A DNA stretch of 64,000 nucleotides from Alviniconcha marisindica (Eukaryota; Mollusca; Gastropoda; Provannidae), in contig JABMCL010000715.1 in NCBI GenBank assembly GCA_018857735.1, positions 1,422,001 through 1,486,000 on the forward strand, in the 5' to 3' direction. The translations under genes were made by a program, and so were the position numbers. Shown here piece by piece: positions 10,115 through 22,137 of this stretch. The first letter of the stretch is position 1, and every line of letters starts with the position of its first letter. The notes beneath the pieces were generated by a model. That model was given only the letters and a program-made list of their open reading frames with translations. It ran no database searches and was not told where the DNA came from.

Positions 10115-10497
10115 CCCTTTCAGCCCCAGCTGTTCTGGCCAACAGTGGTTCCCAACCCCAGGTGTTTTGGGCAGCACTGCCACAATTTTCACCCTAAACT
10201 TTGAAAGTTTACAGTTCTTACAGTACTGCACCAAATCTCCTAGTTGTTTCTATAGTACAAAGAGGAAAGACATTGCTATCAATTAATACTCCTATTAGTT
10301 TACTATTTTGTGATTAAAATTGTCTGTACTTAATTAGAAACAAACAAAACAACTGTGTGTAATGAATATACATTAATGCACTTGCATCACACAACACACA
10401 AGTAATCACTCTAGAACTAGTAGAAGACTGTATACTACTCATCAGCATTGGGGCTGAGCTAGGCTGTCAACAAAGGTCATTGTTGGGGCTGTAAGGG
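10115..10497. mobile_element. piggyBac-like MITE with TTAA target duplication
   Basis: Flanked by TTAA at 10111-10114 and 10498-10501. Termini are ccctttcagccccagct on the left and, reversed, cccttacagccccaac on the right, about 15 bp of inverted repeat starting CCC. TTAA plus CCC-starting ends is typical of piggyBac-type elements. The interior (383 bp in all) has no ORF. It lies in globin intron 2. Confidence 0.8.
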
Positions 10498-11214
10498 TTA
10501 ATTTTATCTGAAGTGGGATCCTCGACTTTGTCACCTGCAGTTGTGCAGATGGGCCAGTGGAAATCATATTCTCTGCTTGTCTGAGCTGCGTGTTTCGCAA
10601 ACACATGGCCCCACAAGGCACATGGAGAAGCCAACAAAAATGTATAACAATATCAAAGCATGATTATCAGCTGCATGAGAGGGGGCAGTTGGCCCTTTTG
10701 GTTGTATGATCAGCACTGCCATCTTCATATCACATCATGAAGGTCTACAATGCCAGCCTGTCAAAAATAAAATGAAGAGTAGAGGTCCATGTCATCAAAA
10801 ACATCAAATGGGTTCAAATACACAAAAGGTTAAACATAATGCTGATCTTTAATAGAACAATGCAAAGTAAAACATGACACAAAACAAATGGGTTTATTTG
10901 ATCTCTAAAAATACCATCCTTCCTAAGGTTTGATGCACAAGACCATACACAACACAACTGGCCATTTTGATTCTCATTTATGTTCACTTACACCCATGTA
11001 ATCTGATTGTGCAGCTTTTCCAGCAGTCTTAGCACTAAGACACTAAGCATGCTCATGCAACCAAACCAAGCCCAGGTTAATGCCTTTCTGTGTGCAAGCT
11101 TATGAAAGCTAATTTGCATAAAATCTATTTCATCAATTTTTGTATAGTTCCTTGTGGCATTATTGTGGATATTTCAACCTGAACAGGAACTAATAATACT
11201 TCTAATAATCTTAC

Positions 11215-11422
11215 CTGTTACTTCTGAAATGTGGGTAGAAGTTTCTGTAGTCTGGATAGCTGAGAAAGAATCTCATGAAGAATTGAATGCCAATTTGATT
11301 TGGATTATTGGCGATGAATGCTTTCCAACTTTCCTTGACGGCAGTGCACTGGCGTTTTGTTAAACCTGTGGTTTCATGGATAGCATCGCTGGGACTGTTC
11401 TTGTTATTGCCATAGCTTAGTG
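11215..11422 (-). CDS. Globin (globin-X-like), exon 2: pre-A to C/CD region
   Basis: 208-bp exon between gttgccacag acceptor and gtaaga donor, entering in phase 1 and leaving in phase 2. It encodes residues 49-117. A linker of about 18 residues is followed by LTKRQCTAVKESWKAF (A-helix with Trp81), GIQFFMRFFLSYPDY (B-helix and C2 Pro105) and RNFYPHF. By alignment to the usual LFPKF pattern, CD1 is Tyr111 (or Phe110) and CD4 Phe114. B10 would be Phe97. There is no B12.2 intron; instead an intron falls after the CD region. Confidence 0.9.
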
Positions 11423-11743
11423 CTGTGGCAACACAAAGAGATTCATGACATTAATTACAGGTCACTTTTCATTCCAGCCAGTTTCTGGAGGGTACAATGA
11501 CTAGTTTAAAACAAAAAGAAAATTAAAAATATATATTAAATAAAAGGAAACAATAGCAATTATATGACCTATTGTATCTACATCTAGAACTTTAAACTGT
11601 TGTGTGTCAGTTCTCAGTATTATTATGTTTTGAAGTTGTCCTTGTCATCTGTCCTTCCAAATGATGTAGTCAAAGAAATGTTATCCTTCCCTTCTGTAAA
11701 TAAAGGTTCACACTGTGAGATTGGTTGGTAGTATATGGCTTAC

Positions 11744-11888
11744 CTGCTAAATCAAAATCCGTACTTAAAGTCTCAGCATGAACTGACAGTGATCTTATGA
11801 TGGGCTTCGGTGCTTCCTCAGTTTCTGCTGTCTTTGGAGTTCTTTTCCTACTGAATGTAATATATCCCTTTGACAGTGTCTTCCCCAT
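11744..11888 (-). CDS. Globin (globin-X-like), exon 1: start and N-terminal extension
   Basis: 145 bp from ATG (11888) to gcag|gtaagc. The start is in a good Kozak context (A at -3, G at +4), and an in-frame TAA lies 12 bases upstream, so this Met is the first available. It encodes 48 residues plus one base, beginning MGKTLSK, then basic TFSRKRTPKT and a Ser/Thr-rich stretch. Gly2 with Ser6 and Lys7 fits the N-myristoyltransferase consensus. Acylated N-terminal extensions are known for globin X. There is no Cys near the start for palmitoylation. The four exons together make exactly 720 bp including the stop. Confidence 0.85.
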
Positions 11889-11999
11889 GGTAATACTTTA
11901 CGGTTGTGCAGATTCTACCTGGTGTATTCCCTTCAAGTACAAACTACAACACAAACATATAGGATCATCTACATACCCTTTTGAATTACTAATAAAATC

Positions 12000-13240
12000 T
12001 GTGAACAAAAGTTTTGTTATTGTGCCATATTTTTCTATGAATGAAGAAAAAATATGATGTCATTTGGTGACATCACACATGACAAATTACATCATTATTG
12101 AAGGTGTTTGTGTTCTTCTTGATCTTGATAGGATTAGGATATAGGAGGGCCATGCCCAATACTGGTATAATAACCAACAGAGAGTCTGAGGAAGTTGGTA
12201 ATATTTTCTTCTGCTGCTGTTTTCTAATTTTGTACATTTTCCTTGTTTTGTAAGATTTCAAAAGGTCTCTTCAATCAACAGGAGTGGTTGTTTTCTTCTC
12301 CTTTTTCTTCTCAGCAGTGAGTTTCTGTCATGGTTTTCTTCTGGAACAAGATGAGATGAACTTCCCTACTTTTGCTTTTATTATTCCGTTGAAAGGTGCG
12401 AAGTTCTTTGGAAGCCCTGTGTTCAAATCTAAAGTCAGCCACAGCACATTTGGAGGAGAAGTTGGGGGTAAGGCTACAAAACTTCGTTCATTTTTGTTTT
12501 TTCTTATTTTGATGAAATGTAATAGTGTGATGATTGGTGTTTACAATAAATTGATTCTTTGTTTGAAAATTGATCATCTTTTTTGGTTATGGTAACTACC
12601 CAGTTCTACCATACAAAGATATATTGCATATAGTTTGGTGATAGCCTTTGTGCGGTGGGGTGGTGTGTGGATTACACAGCAGTTGGTATGTTTTCATTTT
12701 TGGTAGAGTTGATAAATGAATCTTAGTAACAACTAACATTTATAATATTAAACTTAACATTTTGGGGGAATGTCTGTGTTACGTTACTTCCAAAGTGTTC
12801 AAAATATTGATGCTGTATTTTTTCATTGTCATTTTAAAATACATTTATGCTGAAAGAAGCATGGTCTAGTGACGACCTGTTCTTTCACAGTGCGTCTTCA
12901 GGCCACAGTTTCTCCAAGCAACACACTTCCACCTTTAGCAGTTGCTTTCCCCATTAAATGCTATAATGTCTCAAACTGGTTGAAGCCTGTTTGCAGATCA
13001 TTGTGTATAATAATAAGCCTAGTGTAAGTGTGCTTGGTTTGGTAGTGACCCAGGTGGTCTAATGGTGATGTGGGGCTGGCCTAATGGTGACCTAGTCTTT
13101 TGAGATATACAGCACAGCACTGTTGTTTCACTTCCAAATCAAAAGTTCCTCCACAGGCTAAAATGAGCAATGGGCAGTGCCATAGATAAATAGAGGCATT
13201 AAATGATGGAGAGACTGCCTGAGAAAATCAAGGGGGAGAG
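12000..13240. other. Intronic stretch upstream of the globin start
   Basis: Would contain the globin promoter on the minus strand and belongs to the ANKRD26-like intron. No TATA-like element stands out at a convincing distance. A plus-strand frame at 12284-12595 looks like chance. No other element identified. Confidence 0.4.
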
Positions 13241-13384
13241 AGGGGGGGGATGAGAGGGAGAGAGCAGAAGGGAGAGAGAGAGCCTGTCAGCCTACTGCTG
13301 TCACAATTATCCATCATCACAAACGCTCCGGCACACACATGCATGCACACGCACACACACACACATGCATGCATGCATGCACAT
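13203..13384. repeat. GA-rich tract and CA/ATGC microsatellite
   Basis: Purine-rich gagaggg runs followed by cacacacgcacacacacaca and atgcatgcatgc. Confidence 0.85.
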
Positions 13385-13398
13385 ATGCACTCTTACTA

Positions 13399-13911
13399 TT
13401 GGGCAGTTCAGGGAAGCTGGTTTGCACAAGTGAATGCCCTTTGTAATCTTTCGTGCAAGAAGTCATGAGAGGTCGCAGTGTCACTTCCAGGCCGATTTTT
13501 GAGTAGGCATTGCTTCATGCTGTGTATAACAAGGGAAGTTGAACCTAGAATTGCAAAGCAGTATAAATGCCACCACTGTTGCAGCTGCAAAAATTACCGG
13601 GGAAAGGGGATGGAGGGTGGAGAAAAAGCATCTTTGCATTGTTTTTGGCTGACCAGAAGATCACGACTTCGTGAATTAAATGCTTTTTGGGTCATCCTAT
13701 AGCACGAGCAACAAGTTATTGCTTGTTGCCAGACACATTCTGACTACGGGTCTCCCAAAATGCCTTTAAAGTTGGCAATGTAAAATTCGCAAATTCACTG
13801 TCACACCTTCCATTGTGAAGAAAGTACACACCAGAAGTAAAAGCAGCCATGGGACTTAAGCGATGCTGGGCAAAAGTCAAGGGAGTTAACAACACTGCCT
13901 GAGCCACCCAA
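13399..13911. mobile_element. MITE family 2, copy 1 (TA-flanked, 513 bp)
   Basis: Bounded by TA on both sides (13397-13398 and 13912-13913). Inverted termini are ttgggcagttcagg and, reversed, ttgggtggctcagg. It is the reverse complement of 29989-30503 over its whole length, with the matching TA flanks. TA duplication suggests Tc1/mariner-type mobilisation. It contains a 60-codon frame (minus strand, 13590-13408) that is also open in copy 2. Confidence 0.88.
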
Positions 13912-13917
13912 TACACA

Positions 13918-14022
13918 CACAAAAGGGCACAAACATACACACACACATGCACACCCATACTCACAAATACACACCTACATGTACATGTGCAAATCATACT
14001 TACACATACATGCAAACGCATG

Positions 14023-14063
<41 letters not shown>

Positions 14064-14064
14064 A
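13918..14064. repeat. CA microsatellite cluster
   Basis: Interrupted CA/TACA repeats, longest at about 14027-14058. Confidence 0.9.
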
Positions 14065-14415
14065 TATGCGCACATATGTAGCACGTATCCTGCAGCGTCC
14101 AGTGACCCCATCCTAGACCAAGGTCTTTCGGGAAGGGAGAGGGGAGTGGTGACCCTTTCATTTGTCTTTTATTTTATTAAAAATGACTGTACAAATCTTT
14201 ACAGTAAAGCCCATTTATTCTTAAAAAAATAACAAGTAATGCATAAACATGAGAATAGTGGTCAGTCAGAATAGAACTGTGCTTCTATTTGATTATGAAG
14301 TCAGACTGCTGTATTAGAAGCAAAACTGAAGTAGATTGAAGGAAACATTACAGGGTTCCAGAATAACTTTGTGCTGAGCAAAGGAAGGGATTTAAAAAAA
14401 ATATTTAAAAAAAAT

Positions 14416-14441
14416 GGGGGGGGGGGGGGGGGGGGGGGGGA
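14416..14441. repeat. Poly-G run of about 25 bases
   Basis: An uninterrupted G homopolymer. Similar runs occur near 15719-15737, 19737-19755, 23628-23642, 33200-33215 and 41686-41704. Confidence 0.9.
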
Positions 14442-15043
14442 AGAGGTGACATGTGACAGAAATTGGTCATGGCAGTTGTCATCTACACTGATAGAGTTGC
14501 AGGAAAGTGTGGAAGATAGATATAAACAACGAGGGTCACTGTTAGACAGGGGTTGCCATTAGACCATGCTACCCAATACCAAGCCTCTCTTTTCCTACTG
14601 GTTGGTTGGTTCTGGCCTTTTGTGCGATTTCCCATGCTACATTTGTGTTTGAACTTGGCTTGTAGGTCTGCCTGGGGCATGAGTTATACATTTGAAAAGA
14701 GGGTTAAAACATATAGAGTACTGACTTGTGGCAGTGTTTGATCATCCTGAGATGACCCTGCAGTTGACAGGACATTAAAAAATCCAATTACTAACTTTTT
14801 GTCCGAAGAGGGTTTCTGTCTGATTTCGTGTAGTGTAGGCATTTTCTGGAATATTGTTTTTAAGTGAGATCTTTGAAACTAATCATTTTCAAGGTTGTAT
14901 ATTACAGCTTAAGAAAGACAGTTTTCCCTTTTGACTGTGAGTCAATTGAGTGTTTGCTTTTTGTTGTTGTTGTGTGGCCTCTGAGAATGTGTGGCCTCTG
15001 AGAATTCTCCTGTGTGAGATTTTTGTTTAATCTGATTGGATAG

Positions 15044-15142
15044 GGTGAAACAGCAAGTCGTGTAGTATTGGCACAAGAAGCCAAAGACTCTAAAACACTG
15101 TTAGAGCAGGAGTTAGCAGCCAGGAGCAAGTTGGGTCTCAGG
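15044..15142 (+). CDS. ANKRD26: ANKRD26-like protein, exon c
   Basis: 99-bp, phase 0-0 exon between gattggatag acceptor and a strong gtgagt donor. It encodes 33 residues, GETASRVVLAQEAKDSKTLL to SKLGLR, with coiled-coil character. The preceding intron is 10.2 kb and holds the antisense globin. Confidence 0.88.
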
Positions 15143-17700
15143 GTGAGTCATCTACTTGTTTTAGTCACTGAGCATGTTGGTGTCGTGGGCATGCTGATTT
15201 GCATGTGACATTTACTTGTCTTTTGCTTACTTTGTGTTTTGGGGAGCATTATCATTTAAAATGTGTTTGCTTTCCTCTGACTGATGACTTTATTCATCCT
15301 GAGGTGACATTCCCTTTCCAGTTGACAGGACATTAAGTTTTATTACTAGCTGTTTTTCCTTGATACAGTTCCTGTGAATTTTACACATTACATGCATTGC
15401 ACATCCTTTGCCATCATTATCATTTATCAAATACCAGTAGAATGTCATTGACAAGAGCATGGAATAGTAGCACATTCAGTGGTGCCAGTATTTCTATTAC
15501 TGCCACTCATAACAAGGACATGAGGTGTTAGTATTTATATATATACATTCCATCTTCTTTTTTTCTTTAAAAAAAAATATGGTATTGATATATCAGATGG
15601 AATGGTTTAACGGTACCGGCGTGTCCCAGCCATGTGTGTTTTTTAACAGGGGCAACACTGAAGGCACTAGCTCTTCAAAAATGTGTACTTGATGTTTGTG
15701 AATGGTGCAGGAGGTGGGAGGGGGGTGGGGGGGGGGATAAAACAAGAGTGTGTCAGCTGTATGCCCTTCATTTTGTTCTGGCACTGTGCTCTTGTTCTGA
15801 AAATTATAGTATCAAAACTGGTGAAAAGAAATTGAAAATAGAGGAGCTTCGTCATAGAGATGCAATTTTGGAGTCTTTGACAGTAGAGCAAGTTAGTTAT
15901 GAGTAATTTCTTCAAATTTCAGCTGCCAAATATAGATGGAAGCATTTTTCAGTTGTTTTGACAAGGAAGAGACAGAACTCGGCACATTTGGGGGTTTTGC
16001 TGCGCAAACACAAACACTCCTTATGCTGTCACTCACAGCCCTCCTCTCCATTTAAGTCCCCTTTTCATCCACTATTTCAATCAGTGATAGCTCCCTTTTT
16101 CTCTCTCTTTTTTGTTGTTGTCCTGTTTGGCATGTATGTTTGGTTTTTAGGTTTCATTAGGTTTTCAAACATATATATACATAAGCCTGTGTCAAAAGGT
16201 GCTCCCAGCAACACCTGTTTGTGGACTTGCACTGATCCTCCTTGTTAATTATTTATTTCACTGTTTGGCCTACCTTACAGAGGAGACTTTAGAGATGAAT
16301 AAAAGTAGTTATTAATGAGCTGAATATCAAAGAACACACTATAAGACCAAAAACATGGGCATGATTGGCCAATATTGTTTGTACCAATGTTGAACTTGCA
16401 TCATCATATTTAACTTGCATGTAACTGAACACGGTGAAAGTAAACTTCCATTCTGATATCAGTGAAAACAATTGTTCTTGTTTCTGAGATTTTTTTTACT
16501 GAAAATGCAACGATTAAGCATCAGATGCTGTGTGTATACACAGCGAACACAAACATCATCTGCTCATGTGACTGTAGCATTTGCTGCAGAATTCACCCTT
16601 CACACAACTGAAATAGTTCCTGCTCATTGAAGGAAGTTGGAATCACATTTCTAGACTTTTTATCTGCTGAAAAATTTAACTTGAAGTTCTGAGTCCAATT
16701 TCCCCCCATTTATGACGATTAACCATTTTGCATTTTCACCACCAACTTTGTGTTTGTTCACCTCGTGCCTGTTGCTTTAACTAATGCTGACTGCGTGTGT
16801 TGAGCAACTGTCCAGGGGGCTACTCTCTTCTGCTAACTGTCTGGTGGGGAACTTTCCGCACCCCATGTTGACCCAGTGCAGTTAACAGCATGTTAAAATT
16901 CAATTACCAGCTCCACACCCCATGTGTTCTGTATTTCTTTTCAGTTGTAAAAACACTGTTTTTATTTGGTTTTAGTACTGGTTTTAGTATTTCATGGTAA
17001 TTACCTATTGGATACAGATGTTGATTTTTTGCATATTCAGTGAAAAGCCCACTTGGGTTAACCTTTCCATCCCTGCGCTTCAGCAGACAGAATGCAACAG
17101 GTTTTTTGGTGTGTTTTTGTTGTTGTTGTTTTTTGTTTTGTTTTTTGTTTTTGTTTTTTTGGATTGTGTGAGTCATCTCAAAATTTAATCTATGTGTCTT
17201 AAACACTGTTTGAGCCAGGTGTTTCCATTTACGCATTGTTGTAACTTACACCAGATTTTCTCTTCTGATTTGTTCTCTCTTCTTTTACGTCAGGTTATAC
17301 CAGTTATGGTGACCTTGACATTATTTCAAGGTCACTGTGATGTTAGAAACAAAAAAACTGCATGTTGTGTTTTCACAATGAGTTGATCAAGTGTAAACAT
17401 TGCATGTTTGTTAACTGCATTTAAACAAGATCACAACAGAGTGCTATTAATAATTGTGACGAATTTAACAAGGGAGATAATTTGCACACTTTTGTGTTTG
17501 GCAAACAACAGCAAAAAACCTGGGCTCTTTCACAGAGACAAACAAAATCTTCCAAACTTTTTATGATAACTTCCAATAAGCTTAATATATATTATACCAT
17601 TTTAAATGACCATAATCAGATCTGAAGGTTACAGAAGCATCAGAGAGACTAATACCCTAAGAGATGAACCAGTCGCCAGGACACACCCACTGCCCAGATA
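15143..17700. other. Intronic stretch
   Basis: Contains a poly-G run near 15719 and T/G-rich low-complexity sequence near 17100-17160. No exon fitting the phase-0 chain, no RNA gene and no TE protein was recognised. Confidence 0.5.
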
Positions 17701-17724
17701 CTTTGACACAGTTATAATTAGGAA

Positions 17725-17770
17725 GCATGGTGGCACTACGGTCTCTGTGGACGTAAAGCAACACTGAACT
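17725..17770 (+). repeat. Orphan SINE 3' tail
   Basis: Contains ggtctctgtggacgtaaagc, the same 3' block found at the ends of the two tRNA-derived SINEs (43399-43612 and 58079-58375), here without the tRNA-like head. Confidence 0.55.
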
Positions 17771-18522
17771 AAGCACTGGCAAGTTTGAAAGATTGATGTG
17801 ATGATATTTCGATCTTATTTGCTGTATCAAACAACACTAAGGCTCCAGTACAGAGCAGGTTTGTTCTACACATTGGAGGAATCAAGTATAGGAGGTAGAA
17901 AATGTGAAGAAACTTCAAATATGAAGGAAGTGATTGATGTACTGTCTGACATGTGTCTTCTTTCTTACAGCAGTATGAGAGAAATGTCTTCAAACAAGAA
18001 TGTGTGCAGTAGGATTTTTTACAGCATCTTTTGGTGGTGTTTGATGCGTGTTGGTTCAGAAAATGTATTTTCATCCACCGTGATGGTAGGGAAGGTCAAG
18101 TGATGTCAGTGTCTTTTTATACATACTATCATGACAGCTGAAACAGTGGCCATAGAGGATGATCACATGTTTTTATCCATCTCAGAGTGATTTCTCCACA
18201 TTTCAAAGTGGCCTACGGAATGGTATGAATCTTACCCACATTCAAATAGATTTGGGTACCACAGCCCCCATGCACATGTTTTCACCATTGCTGGTCTCTG
18301 TTCACTGTCTGAAGATCTAGATAGGCCTGTAACTCCTTTGTTTGTCGAAGGATTACCTGAAGGTGTGTCAGGTCTGCATGTGCTGATTGGCTAACCACTA
18401 GTGTCAGTCATACTTTGGCAACTGGTTAATTCATTTTATGAGCATACCCAAGTCTAATCTAGTTCAAACTGTGCTGAATGTTACATACAGTGCCAGTTCA
18501 CTGCATGCAGGTGTCTGTGCAC

Positions 18523-18540
18523 ATGTGTGTGTGTGTGTGT

Positions 18541-18613
<73 letters not shown>

Positions 18614-18614
18614 G
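18523..18614. repeat. TG/GA microsatellite
   Basis: Interrupted TG repeats followed by GA repeats. Confidence 0.95.
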
Positions 18615-18734
18615 GTTTGTGTGTGCATGTGCATGTTGTTGATGTGCATGAACGAGTTCTAGAGACTAATGTCATTAATTGGGATATCTTACCATCAACT
18701 GTAATGTTGTGGCAGCTTACATCAAAAGCAGCTA

Positions 18735-19700
18735 ATTATAAGTATGTACACACTTGTGCATAATGTGCACAATTGTAATTATCTCTTGCACATAAATGTA
18801 ATTATGTACTTTTGACACAGGTAAGTCATTGGAAGCAGCACAAAAGGCACATAATTACAGTTATGTTGACACACTTACAAATTATTTCAATATAATTACT
18901 TATCTCAACATAATTACAATTATTTGCTTTGAAAAAGTAATCCATTGGAACTGGGCATCAAGACATATTTACAAATTATGTAGAGATAATGAGTAATTAT
19001 GTTGAGATAATTAGTTATTATGTGCTCAGGTGTTCAACGCATATTTACAATCATGTAATGATGTATTGCTGACGATGCATGCACAAAGAACAGCGAGTGA
19101 ACATAACTGTTTGCTTCTCATCACTGTAGCATCAACCAAGGCCTCACAGCATTGACTGATGTTTCTAGCTACTGCGGCCAACTTTTGTTGGACTCTGCCA
19201 AGTGCAACTCAGCAGAAACGCCACCCTCTGGGTGTTTCCACATTTTCTACTTATTCCATTTGAAGCAAAAATTTATTCTTTCAAAAATATTTTACTACAC
19301 TATCCAAGGCCATTGCTGAGAAGGAAGTGTTGACAGGCCTGCACATGTACACCATGTCCATGCTGTCCAATCTGTAGTCACTGCCAAACACCCTCTTTCC
19401 CAATATCAACTGGCCCTACTGTGAGCATAGTATGTTGCCTTAAATTGTCACGGCTGGCAGGATAATTAGTAGTTTTCTATTTCGATGCTTTGCTAGTAAG
19501 CCATTGGAACCAAGTGTCAAAGGACATATTTACCAATTATGGAGTGATGATTACTACTAATGTCTAGATAATTAGTAATTATGTTAAAATAATTTTATTA
19601 TGTGCTTTTGATGCTAGAAAGATGTTAACTCTGTGAGTCAAAAGCACATAATTGTGAATATCTAACATAATTAGTAATTATGTGCATGAAATTACAATAA
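18735..19700. repeat. Dispersed taattatgt-rich segments
   Basis: Two blocks (about 18735-19060 and 19500-19700) are dense in short self-complementary motifs such as taattacaattat, ataattagtaattatg and cacataattac, with repeated phrases such as cattggaac and agcacataatt. The rest is ordinary noncoding sequence. They resemble each other and may be diverged copies of one palindromic element. Confidence 0.5.
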
Positions 19701-19960
19701 GTAAACCACTAGTAAGCTGCTATAGTAATGGCATTGGGGGTGGGGGGGGGGGGGGTTGTTGTTGTTGTTTGTTTGTTTGATTTGTAATGGTCTGCTGTAA
19801 TAAAGAAATAGCACATGAAAGAATAGTAGTAGCTGTGAAGAAGGTTAGTTGGGAAGATACTGATATTATGATACACATTTGGTAACTAAGGCAGCTGAAC
19901 TACAAGTTACTTTAGTGGTCTTTGTGGGACCAGTGTGAAGGTGATTGCCATTATTTCCAG

Positions 19961-20011
19961 ATTGCTCAGCTGGAGAGAGCACAGAAAACAGCACAGACTA
20001 AATTACAGCAG
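19961..20011 (+). CDS. ANKRD26: ANKRD26-like protein, exon d (51-bp microexon)
   Basis: A 17-codon, phase 0-0 exon between ttatttccag acceptor and gtgtgt donor, encoding IAQLERAQKTAQTKLQQ. It is short, but the splice sites are good, the phase fits both neighbours, and the amphipathic Leu spacing continues the coiled coil. Confidence 0.75.
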
Positions 20012-20525
20012 GTGTGTATGTTTGTCAAGTGTGTATGTATATATATCACCAACACCTATTTGTACACAACAACGATGTGTGGAGATGAGGGGCGATAGGG
20101 GCACTAAAAGTTACTTTGTGTGTCCATATATCTGAGTTTAATGTCTGAACAGATCATTTTGTAACCATACTTGTTAAGATGGTGTATTAATGCCATTACA
20201 TATGGGGAAAGTTTGGGATGGGGATCCATTTGGCAGTTCAGTAATTTGTGGGTCATGTAGAAGTGACCAAGGTAAAAATTTACTTAATCATGAATATGTT
20301 GCACAAGTAATGTAAGCTCTGATTTAAAAGGTGAACTGTCAGGTAAACAGCACACATGATTAGTGGAACCAGTTAAGCTCAAGCATTCGAACATTGAGCA
20401 TCACAGATTTGCTGGGATAAATTTTAAGATTTGGGGGGCACCGGGGCACAGTGTGCCTGGAATTTGGCACAGAGTGAGATTTTGCTGCTGGCCTTCAAAC
20501 TGTAATGGTTTTCCATCTAGTTATC

Positions 20526-20537
20526 CATATATATATA

Positions 20538-20587
<50 letters not shown>
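20526..20587. repeat. TA microsatellite
   Basis: An almost perfect TA run of about 60 bases. Confidence 0.95.
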
Positions 20588-20589
<2 letters not shown>

Positions 20590-21384
20590 TGCATTTCAGG
20601 TTTGTTTTCCTGAATAAATTTAGAGTTAATGAAGTGAGGGCAGGGCTGGCTACTATGTAACATCTCTCACACCTCTGTTGGTCAAAGGTTAGAGGAGTTG
20701 AGGCTGTATCTCTTGCCTCTGCCAAAACACTTTGGGTATGTGTATCTTGAATGTTAAAGGGGAACAAAACTGAGGATGCAAATAGGCCTGAAAGCATAGA
20801 AAATGTAAAAATATTTCATTTGCAGGCTTCTCATAATTGTTCTATCAATTTTTATGCAACAGACATAATTGACTAAAGTCTGAGCTCTTCATGGCACAGG
20901 CATGTTGGTTCACTCTTTACTTATGAAGATAAGATAAAATTTGGTTTATAACGTCACAAATATGGAGGTCACATACCAATATGTATGTCACGTTGCAAAG
21001 CATTTGATTGTTTTTACAATCAAGATCAAGACAAGTTTCTTCAAGTTTTTTAGCAAAACCATTCATGAAAGATCAAAAGACTGGTCAGAAGTGGCTTAAT
21101 AACCTGAAGAATGACACAGCTTCCAAGGCAGGTGGACAACTATTTATGTAGTAGACTGATGAATGAATAAACCAATATCATGAAACATTGCTTTGTGCTT
21201 TTGCTTGGTGAGAATTAAAAAAATATGTTTTATGATTTAATACTTTCTGCCTGACAGTTTTGATCAGATCAACAGCACTTTTTTGCAAGCTATCACTGTC
21301 CTCCAACCTTGAAACTGTCAAGTTATTGTGTTTGCAGCAGTTTTCTCATTTTGCACAATGGTGATGTCAAACACTGGTCGCATC

Positions 21385-21870
21385 TACACACACACACGTA
21401 CACATTCCAAGCCTCAATTCCAGCACATTCCTCCAAACTCGGCTAGAATTGGTTAAACCACTGATGGGTCACTCTATCTCTGCACATATGACTACTGATG
21501 CTCTCAGCGCCCTCTGAAAGGTTTGGGTAATCACAAGACTGTGAAAGCAACAGAGTATTGAAGCACACACGTAAAAATGTGTACTCAGCCTCAGCTTTGT
21601 AGGGCATTAAATCCAAATCCATCATTTATGTACATATGTTCGGACTACTTGGTGGTATGTAAACAGTGGCAGTCTGTTGAGCCAGCAGACAGTCTGTATT
21701 AATGATGTCACAAACTAAGTGACAGCACTGGCATCCACATTATTGTGACTTTCAGACATCCATATTGAACAAACTAGACCATAAATTGACAGAAAAAGCT
21801 GGGTATATTCTTTATTCCATAATTTATTCCTGTGGATAGGCCCCATGATGTGTCATCGTTTCAGTCCTTA
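21385..21870. repeat. Interspersed repeat, composite of two families
   Basis: The left part (21400-21600) is a diverged copy of the repeat at 45373 and 47308, sharing ttcctccaaactc, cactctatctc and ctcagcgcc...gaaaggt. The right part (21680-21860) matches the reverse complement of 5119-5340. No intact ORF. The order suggests that one family contains both parts. Confidence 0.55.
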
Positions 21871-22063
21871 TTTAATTAATCATCGAAAGGTTTGTGTGAT
21901 GATAATATTATAAAACTCAACACATTATTTTTTGCCAGTTTTGATCACTGGAGACCATATCCAAGGTTACTGGAGAATTTCAAAAATAAACGTTCCTTTT
22001 GGCTGCAAATCATCTGAGCATTTTCTTTTGTGCTATTCCTTGTTATGCCAGTTTTATGTGCAG

Positions 22064-22137
22064 GCCAAGACGCAAGGAAGTAATGCAGATGAGCAAAAGG
22101 CAGCAGTAGAAGCTCAGTTATTGGAAGAGTGTCAAAG
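22064..22137 (+). CDS. ANKRD26: ANKRD26-like protein, exon e
   Basis: 74-bp exon, phase 0 to 2, between atgtgcag acceptor and gtacgt donor. It encodes AKTQGSNADEQKAAVEAQLL to CQ plus AG of a split Arg codon, completed by the first base of exon f. Confidence 0.85.

Noticed and set aside
11797..12057. Plus-strand frame over globin exon 1
   Set aside because: Antisense shadow of the globin start exon, with no splice or family support.
12284..12595. 103-codon plus-strand frame
   Set aside because: Low-complexity Phe/Ser-rich start, no splice context and no recognisable family.
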